A DNA stretch of 32,958 bases from Clostridium sp. (GTDB taxonomy: Bacteria > Bacillota > Clostridia > Clostridiales > Clostridiaceae). The notes under the pieces are model-generated. The model had not been told where the DNA came from and ran no database searches. It saw only the letters and a list, made by a program, of their open reading frames with translations. The translations under genes and the position numbers were made by a program. Each line of letters opens with the position of its first letter. The first letter of the stretch is position 1. The stretch lies in contig JARIDB010000158.1 of assembly GCA_029257045.1 (NCBI GenBank), forward strand, positions 1 to 32,958, written 5' to 3'. Positions 1 to 9,936 of this stretch are shown piece by piece.

Positions 1-1
1 A

Positions 2-394
2 GATTCATTAGAAATTGGTATAAATAGATTGATTGGGACATTTATAGGTGGTATATTGGGAGTTATCATTTTATACATTATAGAGTATGCAAACCTGTAT
101 AATTACGCCTTCTTAATTGGAGCTCTTAGCGTATCTTTAATCATATATTTGTGTAATTTAATTAATAAACCTGCAGCATCTTCTATTTCTTCAATAGTTA
201 TCTTAGCTATTATAATTGACCCTATGACTGATATTGGCCCTCTAGCTTATTCCTTTATTAGAACAATAGAAACTGTTGTAGGTGTTATAATTGCAATAAT
301 CATTAATAAATATATTAATCCACCTAATGACATTAATTTAGAATTATCAAAACCTAATAACATTCAAAAGGAAGATAAAATAGAAGATAAATAA
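2..394 (+). CDS. aromatic acid exporter family membrane protein, C-terminal part (5' end outside window)
   Basis: The frame is open from the first bases of the window, so this is the C-terminal end (about 130 codons) of a longer gene. The opening residues DSLEIGINRLIGTFIGGILG match the repeated 'N-R-x-I/L-G-T-x-x-G' helix start of the ArAE/FUSC-like exporters (DUF939-type, YqjA-like). Four hydrophobic helices follow, then a charged, Lys/Glu/Asp-rich cytoplasmic tail of about 25 residues. The TTG at 29 is internal and is not the start. The gene is convergent with the aminopeptidase gene and shares its terminator. Family assignment rests on the short motif and topology only; the substrate is unknown. 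Confidence 0.65.
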   Translation, partial: DSLEIGINRLIGTFIGGILGVIILYIIEYANLYNYAFLIGALSVSLIIYLCNLINKPAASSISSIVILAIIIDPMTDIGPLAYSFIRTIETVVGVIIAIIINKYINPPNDINLELSKPNNIQKEDKIEDK

Positions 395-403
395 AAATAA
401 TAT

Positions 404-437
404 AAAATGCAGATTCATAAGTATGAATCTGCATTTT
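404..437. terminator. bidirectional intrinsic terminator
   Basis: Perfect 16-bp inverted repeat (404-419 with 422-437) with a 2-nt spacer, flanked by A on the left and T on the right. It lies between the convergent exporter and aminopeptidase genes and can serve both. Confidence 0.85.
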
Positions 438-444
438 ATATTTA

Positions 445-2211
445 TTATATTTTTCTAGTTTCATTTTTCAAAAATTCTATCTCATCTTTATTTAAGTAAG
501 GGCTTAACTTTTCAAATACAATATTATGATAATTATTTAACCAATCCTTTTCTTCAAGGGTAAGTAAATTAACATCTATTCCCCTTAAATCTATTGGACA
601 ATAAGAAATTGTTCTAAACTTATAAAATTCACCACACTCTTTAGATACAACATCTCTTTCTACTATTAATGTATTTTCAATCCTTATACCATGTTTTCCT
701 TCTTTATATACCCCTGGTTCATTAGTTATTACCATTCCCGGCTCTAAAATTGTTGTATTACCACTTTGTCTGATTCCTTGTGGTCCTTCATGAACATTTA
801 AGAAAAATCCAACCCCATGACCTGTTCCGCACTTATAATCTAATCCATAGTTCCATAACGGTCTTCTTGCTAATATATCTAAGTTCATTCCTGTAGTTCC
901 TTTTAAGAACTTAGCTAGAGTTAATCCTATATGACCTTTTAAAACCAGTGTATAATCTCTCTTTTCTTCTTCTGAAACAGGTCCTAATATAAATGTTCTT
1001 GTTATATCTGTCGTTCCATCTAAATATTGTGCTCCTGAATCTACTAATAACATTCTCTCTGGTTTAAGTTCATATGCCTTATCTTCTGTTGCTGAATAAT
1101 GCATCATTGCTGCATTTTCCTTGTATCCTGCTATAGTATTAAAACTATCTCCTTTATAATTTTCTCCAAGAGCTCTTATTGAAGTAAGTTTTTCTCCTGC
1201 TGTAAATTCAGTTACTTTTTCTACTTCAATATTTTCTCTAAGCCATTTCATAAATTTAACCATAGCAACTCCGTCTCTTACCTGAGACTTTTCCATACTA
1301 GCTATTTCAGTTTCATTTTTTATAGCCTTTAACTTAGTTGTATAGTTTAATTCATTTATAACCTTAACTTCATCATTTAATGCTGAAAATACCTTTGCAT
1401 TTAATTTACTTTTATCTAGTATAACTGTTCCCTTTAACTCTTTAACATGATCTTCTATTTTATCATAAGCAAAAACATTTACCCCTTGGGATTTAAGTTT
1501 TTCATAAACTTCCTTCGTAACTTTACTTTCATCTATATAAAGACTTGCTTTCTTATCGCTTATTAACGCATAAGATAAAGCTACAGGATTAAATAACACA
1601 TCATTTCCTCTTATATTATAAAGCCATGCTATGTCATCTAAAGAAGATAATATGAAACTACTAGCTTTTTTAATTTTTAGGTTTTCTCTTACTTCAATTA
1701 GCTTTTCACTAATACTTTTACCACAATAAGATTCATCATGATTAAAAATCTTATCCTTAGGTAGTTCTTTTCTATTGTCCCATATACCCTTTAGCAAGTC
1801 CTTTGACATAATAATTTCAAAATTATTTTTATCTGCTATACTCTTATAACCTTCATATTCTTTAACTGAAATTAATCTTCCATCAAATCCAAGAACCTTA
1901 TTTTCTTTTATATTATCTGAAATCCACTCTTCTAAAGTTGGATATCCAGCTGTTGCTATTTTCATTAACTTCAAACCATTCTTTTCTATTTCTTTTGTAG
2001 CTTGAATAAAGTATCTTCCATCAGTCCATAAATATGCCTCTTCAATACCTACAACTACAGTCCCTGCTGAACCCGTAAACCCTGATATATATTCTCTTCC
2101 TTTAAAATACTCTGCTACATATTCACTTTGATGAGAATCACTACTTGGTAATATATAAAAATCTATATCTTCCTTTTTCATAACTTCTCTAAATTTTTGT
2201 AAATTATTCAT
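445..2211 (-). CDS. pepP: Xaa-Pro aminopeptidase (aminopeptidase P, M24B)
   Basis: Removes an N-terminal residue that precedes proline; a cytosolic dinuclear-metal enzyme. At 588 residues it is the long three-domain form (two creatinase-like N-terminal domains, then the pita-bread catalytic domain from about residue 300, then the short C-terminal extension). All five metal ligands expected for M24B are visible: D391 (DSGAQY), D402 (TDITRTF), H465 (GTGHGVG), E498 (NEPG) and E512 (RIEN). The ATG is preceded by AGGGGG. The gene stands alone with its own terminator. Family is certain; the symbol is by analogy, since several M24B paralogues can occur in one genome. Confidence 0.9.
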   Translation of the reverse strand: MNNLQKFREVMKKEDIDFYILPSSDSHQSEYVAEYFKGREYISGFTGSAGTVVVGIEEAYLWTDGRYFIQATKEIEKNGLKLMKIATAGYPTLEEWISDNIKENKVLGFDGRLISVKEYEGYKSIADKNNFEIIMSKDLLKGIWDNRKELPKDKIFNHDESYCGKSISEKLIEVRENLKIKKASSFILSSLDDIAWLYNIRGNDVLFNPVALSYALISDKKASLYIDESKVTKEVYEKLKSQGVNVFAYDKIEDHVKELKGTVILDKSKLNAKVFSALNDEVKVINELNYTTKLKAIKNETEIASMEKSQVRDGVAMVKFMKWLRENIEVEKVTEFTAGEKLTSIRALGENYKGDSFNTIAGYKENAAMMHYSATEDKAYELKPERMLLVDSGAQYLDGTTDITRTFILGPVSEEEKRDYTLVLKGHIGLTLAKFLKGTTGMNLDILARRPLWNYGLDYKCGTGHGVGFFLNVHEGPQGIRQSGNTTILEPGMVITNEPGVYKEGKHGIRIENTLIVERDVVSKECGEFYKFRTISYCPIDLRGIDVNLLTLEEKDWLNNYHNIVFEKLSPYLNKDEIEFLKNETRKI

Positions 2212-2383
2212 ATTGGCCCCCTAATTAGTTTTATTTTATGTTCTTTGTTTAAACTATTTTATCATAAATATCTAATTACTTAAATCATAACAAAATATTC
2301 TCTATTTTCAGAATATTGTTGAAATTTCATGGAATCATATGTATAATTCTACTTAACTTATAATAAAAGGTGGATGATAACTT

Positions 2384-2836
2384 ATGAGAGATTTTGAGAA
2401 ATTTAATGAGTTTTTAATTGATGCAAAAAAAAGTACTTTTCTTAAGGGTAAGAAAAAAGAAGCTCCCTCTAGACCTAATTCTAAGGATTATGCTTACAAA
2501 AAATATAATTACTTTTATTTAGATAGTCATTTAGGTAGTAAGAACATTATCGGTGAAGAATTAGTTTGGGAAAATGAAAAGATTTGTTGGGGAATGAACT
2601 ATAAAGGTAATGCTTTAATTGAAACCTTACCTTCAGATTTTTCTAAATTTTTACATGAAGCTTTAAATAACCCAATGAAAGACTTTCCTATTAGAGGTCC
2701 TTTGAACTATAAAAGAGATAATTATGAATATCAACTTGAGTATTCTGGAGACTTAAACTTTTTTAATGGAATTGAAACAATACTTTATAATGATAAAGTA
2801 ATTTTCAAATTATTTTTTCATGGTGGAAAAATGTAA
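2384..2836 (+). CDS. DUF5680 domain protein
   Basis: A 150-residue soluble protein without signal peptide or membrane segment. It has the layout I associate with DUF5680: an N-terminal 'FL-x-AKKSTF' helix, a conserved 'Y-x-D-S-x-L-G-x-x-x-x-I-G-E-E' segment (about 47-60), 'WGMNYKG' (about 69-75), a 'F-x-G' turn near 128 and a C-terminal 'FHGG'. The family often occurs alone or fused to helix-turn-helix regulators; no function is established. The start ATG follows AAAGGTGG at normal spacing. It is a single-gene unit ending in a strong terminator. Confidence 0.7.
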   Translation: MRDFEKFNEFLIDAKKSTFLKGKKKEAPSRPNSKDYAYKKYNYFYLDSHLGSKNIIGEELVWENEKICWGMNYKGNALIETLPSDFSKFLHEALNNPMKDFPIRGPLNYKRDNYEYQLEYSGDLNFFNGIETILYNDKVIFKLFFHGGKM

Positions 2837-2844
2837 CCAAAAGT

Positions 2845-2887
2845 AAAGGGATTTTGCATATTATTTTATATATTGCAAAATCCCTTT
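2845..2887. terminator. bidirectional intrinsic terminator
   Basis: 14-bp perfect stem (2845-2858 with 2874-2887) and T run, placed between the convergent DUF5680 and ACT-domain genes. Confidence 0.88.
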
Positions 2888-2892
2888 TTATT

Positions 2893-3333
2893 TTATTCTA
2901 TAGTTAATACTTTTACACTTATAATATTTGACAAACCTCTTAAAGTACTTAAAAAGTGTTTAAAACCTCTTTTCATATTTGAAATATCTAAAGTTATTGT
3001 AATATTTGCCGCATTATTTATTGGTATATCCTGATTTATTGTTATTATATTACCCTTGTTAAAAGCTATACAATCTAACACTTTAGATAGAGTTCCTGTC
3101 TCATGAGACAAAGAAACAATTAAGGTTATCTTTTTACTAATTAACCCCTCTTTTGCAGGAAAAATACTATCTTTATATTTATAATACGTACTTCTACTTA
3201 TGCCTGTTTGCTTTACAGCTTCCGTTATATCCTTTGCCTTGCCTTCTTTTATATTTTCTTTTGTTTCTATTACCAGTTTTAAAACCTTTGGTAAAACATT
3301 GCTACTTATCATATAAAACTTTTCTAGTGCCAC
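2893..3333 (-). CDS. UPF0735 ACT domain protein (PheB-like)
   Basis: A 146-residue cytoplasmic protein. Residues about 1-65 look like a helix-turn-helix ('AVKQTGISRSTYYKYKDSIF'); the remainder is an ACT domain with the usual 'LSHETGTLSKVLDCIAFNKGNI' ligand-loop region (about 76-97) and a final beta strand ending 'VKVLTIE'. Proteins of this family were historically called PheB; a role in amino-acid-responsive regulation is inferred from the ACT domain and is not shown for this family. A terminator-like palindrome lies 20 bp upstream, so it probably has its own promoter within about 80 bp. Confidence 0.85.
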   Translation of the reverse strand: MALEKFYMISSNVLPKVLKLVIETKENIKEGKAKDITEAVKQTGISRSTYYKYKDSIFPAKEGLISKKITLIVSLSHETGTLSKVLDCIAFNKGNIITINQDIPINNAANITITLDISNMKRGFKHFLSTLRGLSNIISVKVLTIE

Positions 3334-3352
3334 TTTTCCACCTACCTTACAA

Positions 3353-3389
3353 AAATAAGCTATATAATTATTAATTATATAGCTTATTT
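3353..3389 (-). terminator. intrinsic terminator, perfect 18-bp arms
   Basis: Perfect inverted repeat 3353-3370 with 3372-3389 (single central base). Read on the minus strand it ends in a T-rich run, so it best fits termination after the small membrane protein gene at 3416-3619. Confidence 0.65.
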
Positions 3390-3415
3390 AAATTAAACGA
3401 TATAGTAACTACTTA

Positions 3416-3619
3416 TTAGTTATCATTTATTTTATTTCTTGTAATAAATATTTTAATTAAGGAAATTATTATTGATAAAACTCCTCCTAAGGAAAAGCAC
3501 AGCTGTATATTATCAAAAAACATTCCAATAAAAACACCTAACCCAGTACCATAAGCTAAATAGATAGCTAAAACTTTTATTTCCTCATCTGATAAAAAAA
3601 ATCCGCTATTCCATTCCAT
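3416..3619 (-). CDS. small two-helix membrane protein
   Basis: A 67-residue protein with two hydrophobic segments (about 17-35 and 41-59) separated by a short polar turn, and a basic/polar C-terminus (TRNKINDN). There is no recognisable domain. GGGGG lies about 11 bases before the ATG, which supports translation. It follows spmB on the same strand after about 90 bp and could be read through from it. Function unknown. Confidence 0.6.
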   Translation of the reverse strand: MEWNSGFFLSDEEIKVLAIYLAYGTGLGVFIGMFFDNIQLCFSLGGVLSIIISLIKIFITRNKINDN

Positions 3620-3708
3620 TAATTCATTTCCCCCATCATCTTTATATTTATATTATAATATATATTTATGAAATTATAGATTTCAATTTTCTTACTTTTT
3701 TCTTAATT

Positions 3709-4233
3709 TTATAATATAAATCTACTTACTATAAAGATAGATGCAATTATTGCTGTAAAGTCTGCTAGTATAGCTGCCCAAAGAGTATGTCTTGTTTTTT
3801 TAATTTGTACTGCTCCAAAATAAACTGTTAATGTATAAAATATAGTTTCTGTAGTACCCATTATAACCGAAGATATAAGTCCTATCTTTGAATCTGGACC
3901 ATAAGTCTTTAAAATATCCGTTAATATACCTATAGCTCCACTTCCAGACAATGGCTTTACTAATACAAGTGGTGTTACCTCTCTAGGAAGTCCTATTAGA
4001 TTACTTAAAGGTGCTATCAAGTTATTTAGTATTTCGAGTAATTTAGCTTCTCTAAAAATATGAACTGCTAATATCATAGCTAGAAGATATGGAAATATGT
4101 TTAAACAGACCTTAAGTCCTTCCCTTGCACCTTCAATAAACCATTCATAAACCTTTCGCCCCTTAAACATTCCATAAGTTATAATTACTATAACTATTAT
4201 TGGAATTATACTTTTTGTAAAATAATTAAACAT
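3709..4233 (-). CDS. spmB: spore maturation protein B
   Basis: 174 residues, about five membrane helices, with the nucleoside-recognition (Gate) domain shared by SpmA/SpmB. The segment 'PLSGSGAIGILTDIL' is typical of SpmB. In Bacillus, SpmA and SpmB are needed for full core dehydration and heat resistance of spores; the transported compound is unknown. It starts 23 bp after spmA and has AAAGGGA upstream of the ATG, so the two genes are one operon. Family assignment is strong. Confidence 0.92.
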   Translation of the reverse strand: MFNYFTKSIIPIIVIVIITYGMFKGRKVYEWFIEGAREGLKVCLNIFPYLLAMILAVHIFREAKLLEILNNLIAPLSNLIGLPREVTPLVLVKPLSGSGAIGILTDILKTYGPDSKIGLISSVIMGTTETIFYTLTVYFGAVQIKKTRHTLWAAILADFTAIIASIFIVSRFIL

Positions 4234-4256
4234 TTATACCAGTCCCTTTCTTAATT

Positions 4257-4832
4257 TCAAAAATATCTTTGAAGTATCTTGCAAAATATAACCCCACATA
4301 TTGCTGCAATTGTACTAGAAATTAATGCTGGTAATATTATTATTCCAGCATTATCAGAACCAGTGGCAGATCTTATTGCTAAAACTGTAGAAGGGACTAA
4401 CTGAATGCATGCAGCATTTAATACTAAAAATAATGCCATATCATTAGATGCTCTTCCCTTCTCTTTATTAAGTCTATTCATCTCTTCCATAGCCTTTATT
4501 CCAAAAGGTGTTGCCGCATTACCAAGCCCCATCATATTAGCAGTTATGTTCATAACTATCGCCCCAAGAGCCCTTTCATCTTGAGCAGCTTCTTTAAATA
4601 ATATCTTTAATATAGGTTTTAAAAGTTTTGCTAATTTATTTGTAAATCCACTTTTTTCCGCTACCTTCATAACACCACACCAAAAACACATTATTCCTAC
4701 TAATCCTAGTATTAATGAAACTGTTGAATCCGCTGACTTTATTATAGAATTTGAGATAGCTTCTCCTTGTCCTGTTACTAATCCTACTAATATTCCCAAA
4801 AAAATCATTATAAACCAAATATAATTAATCAA
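4257..4832 (-). CDS. spmA: spore maturation protein A
   Basis: Membrane protein with the Gate domain, first gene of the spmA-spmB sporulation operon. I place the start at the TTG at 4832 (191 residues, beginning (M)INYIWFIMIFLGI) because AGGGGTGA lies just upstream and SpmA proteins begin this way. The in-frame ATG at 4871 would add 13 residues but has no ribosome site. Conserved segments are 'MCFWCGVMKVAEKSG', 'NITANMMGLGNAATPFG' and the C-terminal 'QLVPSTVLAIR'. Confidence 0.92.
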   Translation of the reverse strand: MINYIWFIMIFLGILVGLVTGQGEAISNSIIKSADSTVSLILGLVGIMCFWCGVMKVAEKSGFTNKLAKLLKPILKILFKEAAQDERALGAIVMNITANMMGLGNAATPFGIKAMEEMNRLNKEKGRASNDMALFLVLNAACIQLVPSTVLAIRSATGSDNAGIIILPALISSTIAAICGVIFCKILQRYF

Positions 4833-4947
4833 TATTTCACCCCTTATAAATTCCTTATACAATATATGCATTGCATATTATTTTTATTAATGCTAGGATA
4901 AATATTATTAATATTAATTATGTTTATATTTATGAAGGAGATATATT

Positions 4948-5130
4948 ATGAAAGAATCTAACATTATACTTGCTCAAAAAGAAATTGATGATGCGTTAAA
5001 AACAGTAGATGAAATTGTAGCTGTAATAGATAAGAATGAACATAAAACAGTTCTAAAAGAAAAGTTTAGCTTATTAACAGAAAAGGTTCAGGAAGTAGAA
5101 CATATATTAAAAGAAGAAGGTATTATTTAA
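4948..5130 (+). CDS. small helical protein of unknown function
   Basis: 60 residues, charged and entirely helix-prone, with heptad-like hydrophobic spacing from about residue 10 to 57, so a short coiled coil is likely. GAAGGAG precedes the ATG at ideal spacing, which argues that it is translated. It is divergent from spmA and ends 16 bp before repeat copy 1, which separates it from its probable terminator at 5288. I do not recognise the family; the sequence suggests no enzymatic function. Confidence 0.6.
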   Translation: MKESNIILAQKEIDDALKTVDEIVAVIDKNEHKTVLKEKFSLLTEKVQEVEHILKEEGII

Positions 5131-5146
5131 ATACATATAAAAAAAG

Positions 5147-5280
5147 GTGAACATATAATAGTTTGCTTATTCCGTCGTACGCTCCAAGTCATCTCAAACC
5201 ATTATATGTTCACTATTAGCTTAAGGATGAAATTATAATAACTTATCCACAGGATGCGTTATTATAATCTTCTAAAGAAT
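5147..5280 (+). repeat. two-hairpin dispersed element, copy 1
   Basis: Hairpin A: arms 5147-5166 and 5194-5213, based on GTGAACATATAATAGTTTGC, one A-C mismatch. Its interior carries TTATTCCGTCG and CTCCAAGTCATC, shared with the other copies. A spacer (TGAAGGATGAAAT-like) leads to hairpin B, arms 5232-5242 and 5258-5268 (ATTATAATAAC/GTTATTATAAT) with tip TTATCCACAGGATGC, followed by TTCTAAAGAAT. The element is bracketed by ATAAAAAAAG on both sides (5138-5147 and 5279-5288). Read on the minus strand, hairpin A ends in a T7 run and can act as a terminator. It lies between the 60-residue gene and ccpA. No coding capacity. Confidence 0.85.
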
Positions 5281-5287
5281 AAAAAAA

Positions 5288-5315
5288 GCAACCTCCTTTG
5301 GAAGTTGTTTTTTTT
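5288..5315. terminator. intrinsic terminator next to repeat copy 1
   Basis: An 8-bp stem with one mismatch (CAACCTCC/GGAAGTTG) between an A7 tract and a T9 tract. It probably ended the 60-residue gene before the repeat was inserted between them. 5316-5490 holds nothing further that I can identify. Confidence 0.7.
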
Positions 5316-5490
5316 AACTCATAAATTACTTTTTAATTAGATAACCCATTCTAATTATTTTATACACCTTAATATTACTTATTTGCATAGTTGAAATAAT
5401 GAAACCGTTTAACATTTCTTAATTTGATTTTATCACCATTTTTATAATTATGCAATATAAATATATTGTCTTTTAAATTATATTACGTAA

Positions 5491-5530
5491 ATTAAACCGA
5501 AAGAGATATACTACTCTCTTTCAGTTTAAT
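5491..5530 (-). terminator. intrinsic terminator of ccpA
   Basis: 16-bp arms (5491-5506 with 5515-5530). The single irregular pair is a G-U wobble on the minus strand but a C-A mismatch on the plus strand, so the structure is fitted to minus-strand transcription. Confidence 0.75.
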
Positions 5531-5533
5531 AAT

Positions 5534-6535
5534 TTATTTTATACAGCTATCTCTTTCTATTAGTGTATAATCCAATACAAATTGAGCTTCTTCAATTTCC
5601 TTTTTATTTAATAACTTTATTAACATTCTCATGGCTACAGATCCCATATCATAGCTTGGTTGCCTTATAGTTGTTATTTTAGGATAGAAAACTGATGCTA
5701 CATCGTTGTCATTAAATCCTATAACACTTACATCTTCAGGAACTCTTTTACCTTTTTCCCTTAGAGCATTAATTACACCCATAGCTATTTCATCTGAAGC
5801 ACAAACAACTGCATCATAGTTCTTTTTATTATCTTCAAATTTCTCTACAGCCTCATATCCTGTTTTAACTTTTAAAGACTTAGTATAAATAAGTTCCTTA
5901 TCTATTTCTAGGTTCTTTTCTTCTAATGCCTTTTTATAACCTAGGAATCTATCTCCCCAAGCATTTATACTATCTTCTTTTGCTCCTACAAAGGCAATCT
6001 TCTTTGCTCCCTTATTTATTAGATAGTTTGTTGCTTCTTCTGAAGCTTTAATATTATCTATTGTAACACTTGGTAAGGCTTCTTCTTTATCCTTTGTTTC
6101 AACTAATACAGTTTTTACATTAAGTTCATTTATTAAGTCTAAAATTTCACTTTGAAGGGATGAACTCATATAAAGAACTCCATCAACCATCTTTTCACTT
6201 AATACTCTTAAATATTCCTTTTCCTTTTCATCGTCAAAGTCAGAGTTACATAATATAACATTATAGTCATAAATATTTGCAACATCTTCTGCACCTCTAA
6301 CTATTTCTGGATAGAAACCACTTGAAATATCAGGAACCAATATTCCTACAGTTTTTGTTTTTTGCGTTTTTAAACTTCTTGCTACTATATTCGGTCTATA
6401 GCCAAGTTTTTTTATTGCATCTACTACCTTCTTTTTAGTATCCTCGTTTACAACATCTATATCATTTAAAACTCTAGATACTGTAGCAATAGAAACACCG
6501 GCTTCTCTAGCAACATCCTTTATAGAAGTAGCCAT
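5534..6535 (-). CDS. ccpA: LacI-family regulator, catabolite control protein A
   Basis: 333 residues: LacI helix-turn-helix at 4-23 (IKDVAREAGVSIATVSRVLN), hinge helix 'NIVARSLKTQKT' to about 62, then a periplasmic-binding-protein-like core. The N-terminus and the 'TVSRVLN..VNEDTKKKV..A..KLGYRPN' run are those of CcpA, which with HPr-Ser-P controls carbon catabolite repression in Firmicutes. No sugar transport or sugar enzyme genes are adjacent, which suits a global rather than a local regulator. Its single-gene unit has a dedicated terminator. A local sugar repressor of the same family remains possible but less likely. Confidence 0.8.
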   Translation of the reverse strand: MATSIKDVAREAGVSIATVSRVLNDIDVVNEDTKKKVVDAIKKLGYRPNIVARSLKTQKTKTVGILVPDISSGFYPEIVRGAEDVANIYDYNVILCNSDFDDEKEKEYLRVLSEKMVDGVLYMSSSLQSEILDLINELNVKTVLVETKDKEEALPSVTIDNIKASEEATNYLINKGAKKIAFVGAKEDSINAWGDRFLGYKKALEEKNLEIDKELIYTKSLKVKTGYEAVEKFEDNKKNYDAVVCASDEIAMGVINALREKGKRVPEDVSVIGFNDNDVASVFYPKITTIRQPSYDMGSVAMRMLIKLLNKKEIEEAQFVLDYTLIERDSCIK

Positions 6536-6653
6536 ACATCATCACTCCAATTTTATATAAATTCTATTATATCTTAATTATATATTATACTATTTGTAAA
6601 TATTTAATACAATATTCAACATTTACATTTAACAACCTTTTCATTATAATAAG

Positions 6654-6686
6654 AAAGTTAGAAATTTAGTATAAATTTCTAACTTT
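6654..6686 (-). terminator. intrinsic terminator of ileS
   Basis: 15-bp perfect stem (6654-6668 with 6672-6686), 3-nt loop, just after the ileS stop codon on the minus strand and before ccpA. Confidence 0.8.
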
Positions 6687-6695
6687 TACCTTTTA

Positions 6696-9600
6696 TTATC
6701 TAACTACCTTTACATACATATCTAGGTTTTCCCCGTTTATAGTAATTTCCTTATAGTTAGCTTCTTGATTTACAAGAATTTCTTTAGTTAAAGTTTCTTT
6801 TTTTATAACTTCTTCATTATTCTTTATTATATTAATTAACATTTCATTATTAGCTACATATAAATTTATCTTATCTGCAACTTCAAAACCATTTTCTTTT
6901 CTCATATTTTGTATTTTAGATATAACTTCTCTTGTATGTCCCTCTTCTCTAAGTTCATCAGTTATGGTTGTATCTAAAACAATACCTATTTCACCTTCGC
7001 CAGCAAAAGCATATCCTTCCAGACCTTGCATTGTTACTAAAACACTTTGGCTATCTAAAACAATCTCAGTATCACTTACAATTATAGTTTCAGTTTTACC
7101 ACCTTGAAGCTTTTGAGCAAGTTCCATTTGATCTCTTGCAGCAATTTCCTTCCTTATTCCAGGAATAAGTTTTCCATAAGATTTACCTAGTACAGGTAAG
7201 TTAGGCTTAATTTCGAAATTAACATGTTCTGATAAATCAGCTCCAAACTTAACAACCTTTATATTAAGTTCATCTTTTATTATATCTCCATAATATTCTG
7301 GTAAAGACTTAGTTGAAATTTGCATATTTGAAAGCGGTTGTCTGTTCTTAATGTTAGCACCATTTCTTGCACTTCTACCAAGTTTAACAATTTCATATGC
7401 TAAATCCATTTCTTTTTCAAGACTTTTATCTATAGCATTTTCATTCACTTCTGGCCATAAGGTTAAATGAACACTTTCTACTGCATTTTCATCTAAATTA
7501 ACTACTAAATTCTGATAAATTTCTTCTGATATAAATGGTACAAATGGAGCTGTAACTTTTATTAATGTAGTTAATACATTATATAAAGTAACATAAGCAC
7601 CTATTTTGTCATCTGTTAAGACTTCTGACCAATATCTTGATCTATTTCTTCTTACATACCAGTTAGATAATTCATCTGTAAACTCTTCAATAGCTAAAGC
7701 TGCTATAGTTATTTGATATTCACTTAAGTTCTTATCTACATCTTTAATTAGTGTATTTAATTTTGACATTATCCATTTATCCATAATATTTTCTGATTTA
7801 TAATCTTTGTAATCTAATGGATTGAATTTATCTAAATCTGCATATAAAACATAGAAGGAATAAACATTCCATACTGTACTTAAGAACTTCCTTTGAGCTT
7901 CTGATACATCATCTATTGAGAATCTTGTTGGAAGCCACGGAGCACTTGCTGTATAGAAGTGCCATCTTGTAGCATCAGCTCCTTGAGAATCTAATACTTC
8001 AAATGGATCAACCACATTTCCCTTTGACTTTGACATCTTTAATCCCTTTTTATCAAGAACATGCCCTAATACTATACAATTTTCGAAAGAACTTGTATCG
8101 AATATAGCTGTTGAAATAGCTAATAATGTATAGAACCATCCTCTAGTTTGGTCTACAGCCTCTGATATAAATTGAGCTGGGAAGTTAGCTTCAAATAATT
8201 CCTTATTTTCAAATGGGTAATGTAATTGAGCAAACGGCATTGAACCTGAGTCAAACCAGCAATCTATAACTTCATGAGTTCTTGTCATTTCCTTATTACA
8301 TTTAGAACATTTTAAGTGAACATTATCAATATATGGTTTGTGAAGTTCTATATCTTCTGGAACGTTGATTCCCTTTTCCTTAAGTTCCTCAATACTTCCT
8401 ATACATTCTCTGTGCCCACATTCACACTCCCAAATAGGAAGTGGTGTTCCCCAATACCTATCTCTTGATATACCCCAATCAATAACATTTTCAAGGAATT
8501 TACCAAACCTTCCTGTTCTTATGTTATCTGGATACCAATTAATTTTATTGTTGTTTTCAATTAGCTTATCTCTAAGAGTAGTCATTGCAACAAACCAACT
8601 TTCTCTTGGATAGTAAAGAAGTGGTGTGTCACATCTCCAACAATGAGGATATGAGTGAGTGTGCTTTTCAGCTTTAAACAACTTATTTTCTTCTTCTAGA
8701 TATTTAACTATGCTTTCATCACACTTCTTAACAAACTTACCAGCCCATGGCGTAACTTCATCAACGAATTTACCACTTTGGTCTACTAGATTTATAAATG
8801 TAATTCCATTTTTCTTAGCAACTAAGCTATCTTCTTCACCATAAGCTGGTGCAATGTGAACTATTCCTGTACCATCACTTAATGTTACATAATCCCCATG
8901 GATAACTTCAAAAGCTTTTCCTTCAATTTCTCCAAAAGGAAGTAATCTTTCATATTTAGTTCCTAATAACTCTGATCCCTTAAATTCCTTAATTACTTCA
9001 TAATCTTCACCTAAAACCTTAGTAGCTAAATCTTTAGCAACAATAAGGATTTCTTCTCCAACCCTAGCTTCAATATAATCATAAGATTTATTAACGCATA
9101 AGGCTAGATTTGAAGGTAATGTCCAAGGAGTTGTTGTCCAAGCTAATATATATTTATTTTCTTCATTAACTACCTTAAACTTAACTATTGCAGTCAAATC
9201 CTTAACATCTTTATATCCTTGGGAAACTTCATGAGATGAAAGTCCAGTTTCACATCTAGGACAATAAGGCATAACTTTATGACCTTTATATAAAAGACCC
9301 TTTTCCCACATCTTACTAAGAGCCCACCAAACTGATTCTATATAAGAATTATGATATGTAACATATGGTTCATCCATATCTACCCAATATCCTATTTGTT
9401 CAGTCATCTTTTCCCACATACTTACATATGTAAAAACAGAATCCTTACATTGATTTACGAAATTTTCTACCCCATATTCTTCAATTTGTTCCTTACCTGA
9501 AATTTTTAATTTCTTCTCTATTTCAAGTTCGACTGGAAGTCCGTGAGTATCCCAACCAGCTTTCCTATTAACCTTATATCCCTTCATAACTTTATATCTT

Positions 9601-9806
9601 GGAATAATATCTTTCATTACTCTTGTTAAGATATGTCCTACATGAGGTTTTCCATTTGCAGTTGGAGGTCCATCATAAAATGTAAAGTATTCCCCATCTT
9701 GATTCATATTAAAGTTCTTTTTAATCACATCTTTGTCTTTCCAAAGATTTGATACTTCTTTTTCCATACCAACAAAACCTTTAGGTAATTCAACCTTTTT
9801 GTACAT
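6696..9806 (-). CDS. ileS: isoleucyl-tRNA synthetase
   Basis: Class I synthetase charging tRNA-Ile. The length of 1036 residues fits the long, eukaryote-like (type 2) IleS. Signature HVGH at 55-58 and KMSKS at 590-594 bind ATP. The editing (CP1) domain occupies roughly 200-400 ([17 protein letters not shown]). Cysteine pairs at CPRC (182-185), CWRC (389-392), CECGHREC and CSKC suggest zinc sites inside the insert. I chose the ATG at 9806 because AAGGGAG precedes it; a GTG at 9836 would add 10 residues that overlap the ribosome site. It is controlled by the T-box upstream. The mRNA leader also contains repeat copy 2. Confidence 0.97.
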   Translation of the reverse strand: MYKKVELPKGFVGMEKEVSNLWKDKDVIKKNFNMNQDGEYFTFYDGPPTANGKPHVGHILTRVMKDIIPRYKVMKGYKVNRKAGWDTHGLPVELEIEKKLKISGKEQIEEYGVENFVNQCKDSVFTYVSMWEKMTEQIGYWVDMDEPYVTYHNSYIESVWWALSKMWEKGLLYKGHKVMPYCPRCETGLSSHEVSQGYKDVKDLTAIVKFKVVNEENKYILAWTTTPWTLPSNLALCVNKSYDYIEARVGEEILIVAKDLATKVLGEDYEVIKEFKGSELLGTKYERLLPFGEIEGKAFEVIHGDYVTLSDGTGIVHIAPAYGEEDSLVAKKNGITFINLVDQSGKFVDEVTPWAGKFVKKCDESIVKYLEEENKLFKAEKHTHSYPHCWRCDTPLLYYPRESWFVAMTTLRDKLIENNNKINWYPDNIRTGRFGKFLENVIDWGISRDRYWGTPLPIWECECGHRECIGSIEELKEKGINVPEDIELHKPYIDNVHLKCSKCNKEMTRTHEVIDCWFDSGSMPFAQLHYPFENKELFEANFPAQFISEAVDQTRGWFYTLLAISTAIFDTSSFENCIVLGHVLDKKGLKMSKSKGNVVDPFEVLDSQGADATRWHFYTASAPWLPTRFSIDDVSEAQRKFLSTVWNVYSFYVLYADLDKFNPLDYKDYKSENIMDKWIMSKLNTLIKDVDKNLSEYQITIAALAIEEFTDELSNWYVRRNRSRYWSEVLTDDKIGAYVTLYNVLTTLIKVTAPFVPFISEEIYQNLVVNLDENAVESVHLTLWPEVNENAIDKSLEKEMDLAYEIVKLGRSARNGANIKNRQPLSNMQISTKSLPEYYGDIIKDELNIKVVKFGADLSEHVNFEIKPNLPVLGKSYGKLIPGIRKEIAARDQMELAQKLQGGKTETIIVSDTEIVLDSQSVLVTMQGLEGYAFAGEGEIGIVLDTTITDELREEGHTREVISKIQNMRKENGFEVADKINLYVANNEMLINIIKNNEEVIKKETLTKEILVNQEANYKEITINGENLDMYVKVVR

Positions 9807-9936
9807 AACATAAACTCCCTTCTTGTAATAAATCACTTTTTACAATCCTTAATTTTTAGTTTCTTCTAAAATGTGCTTCTATTTAGTTCTAACTACATTA
9901 TTAACTTTAGAGAATTATTTATTCAACAGTAATAAA

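Noticed and set aside
2294..2317. 8-bp inverted repeat AATATTCT/AGAATATT between the aminopeptidase and DUF5680 genes
   Set aside because: Short and AT-only in an AT-rich intergenic region; no supporting promoter alignment.
5400..5414. TGAAACCGTTTAACA, similar to a CcpA cre site
   Set aside because: It needs a one-base insertion to match the palindrome and lies downstream of ccpA with no gene to control; probably chance.
8365..8844. Two plus-strand reading frames inside ileS
   Set aside because: Antisense to a strongly conserved synthetase, no ribosome sites, composition typical of antisense frames.
9807..9836. Upstream GTG start of ileS adding ten residues
   Set aside because: It would place the AAGGGAG ribosome site inside the coding region; the ATG at 9806 is correctly spaced.
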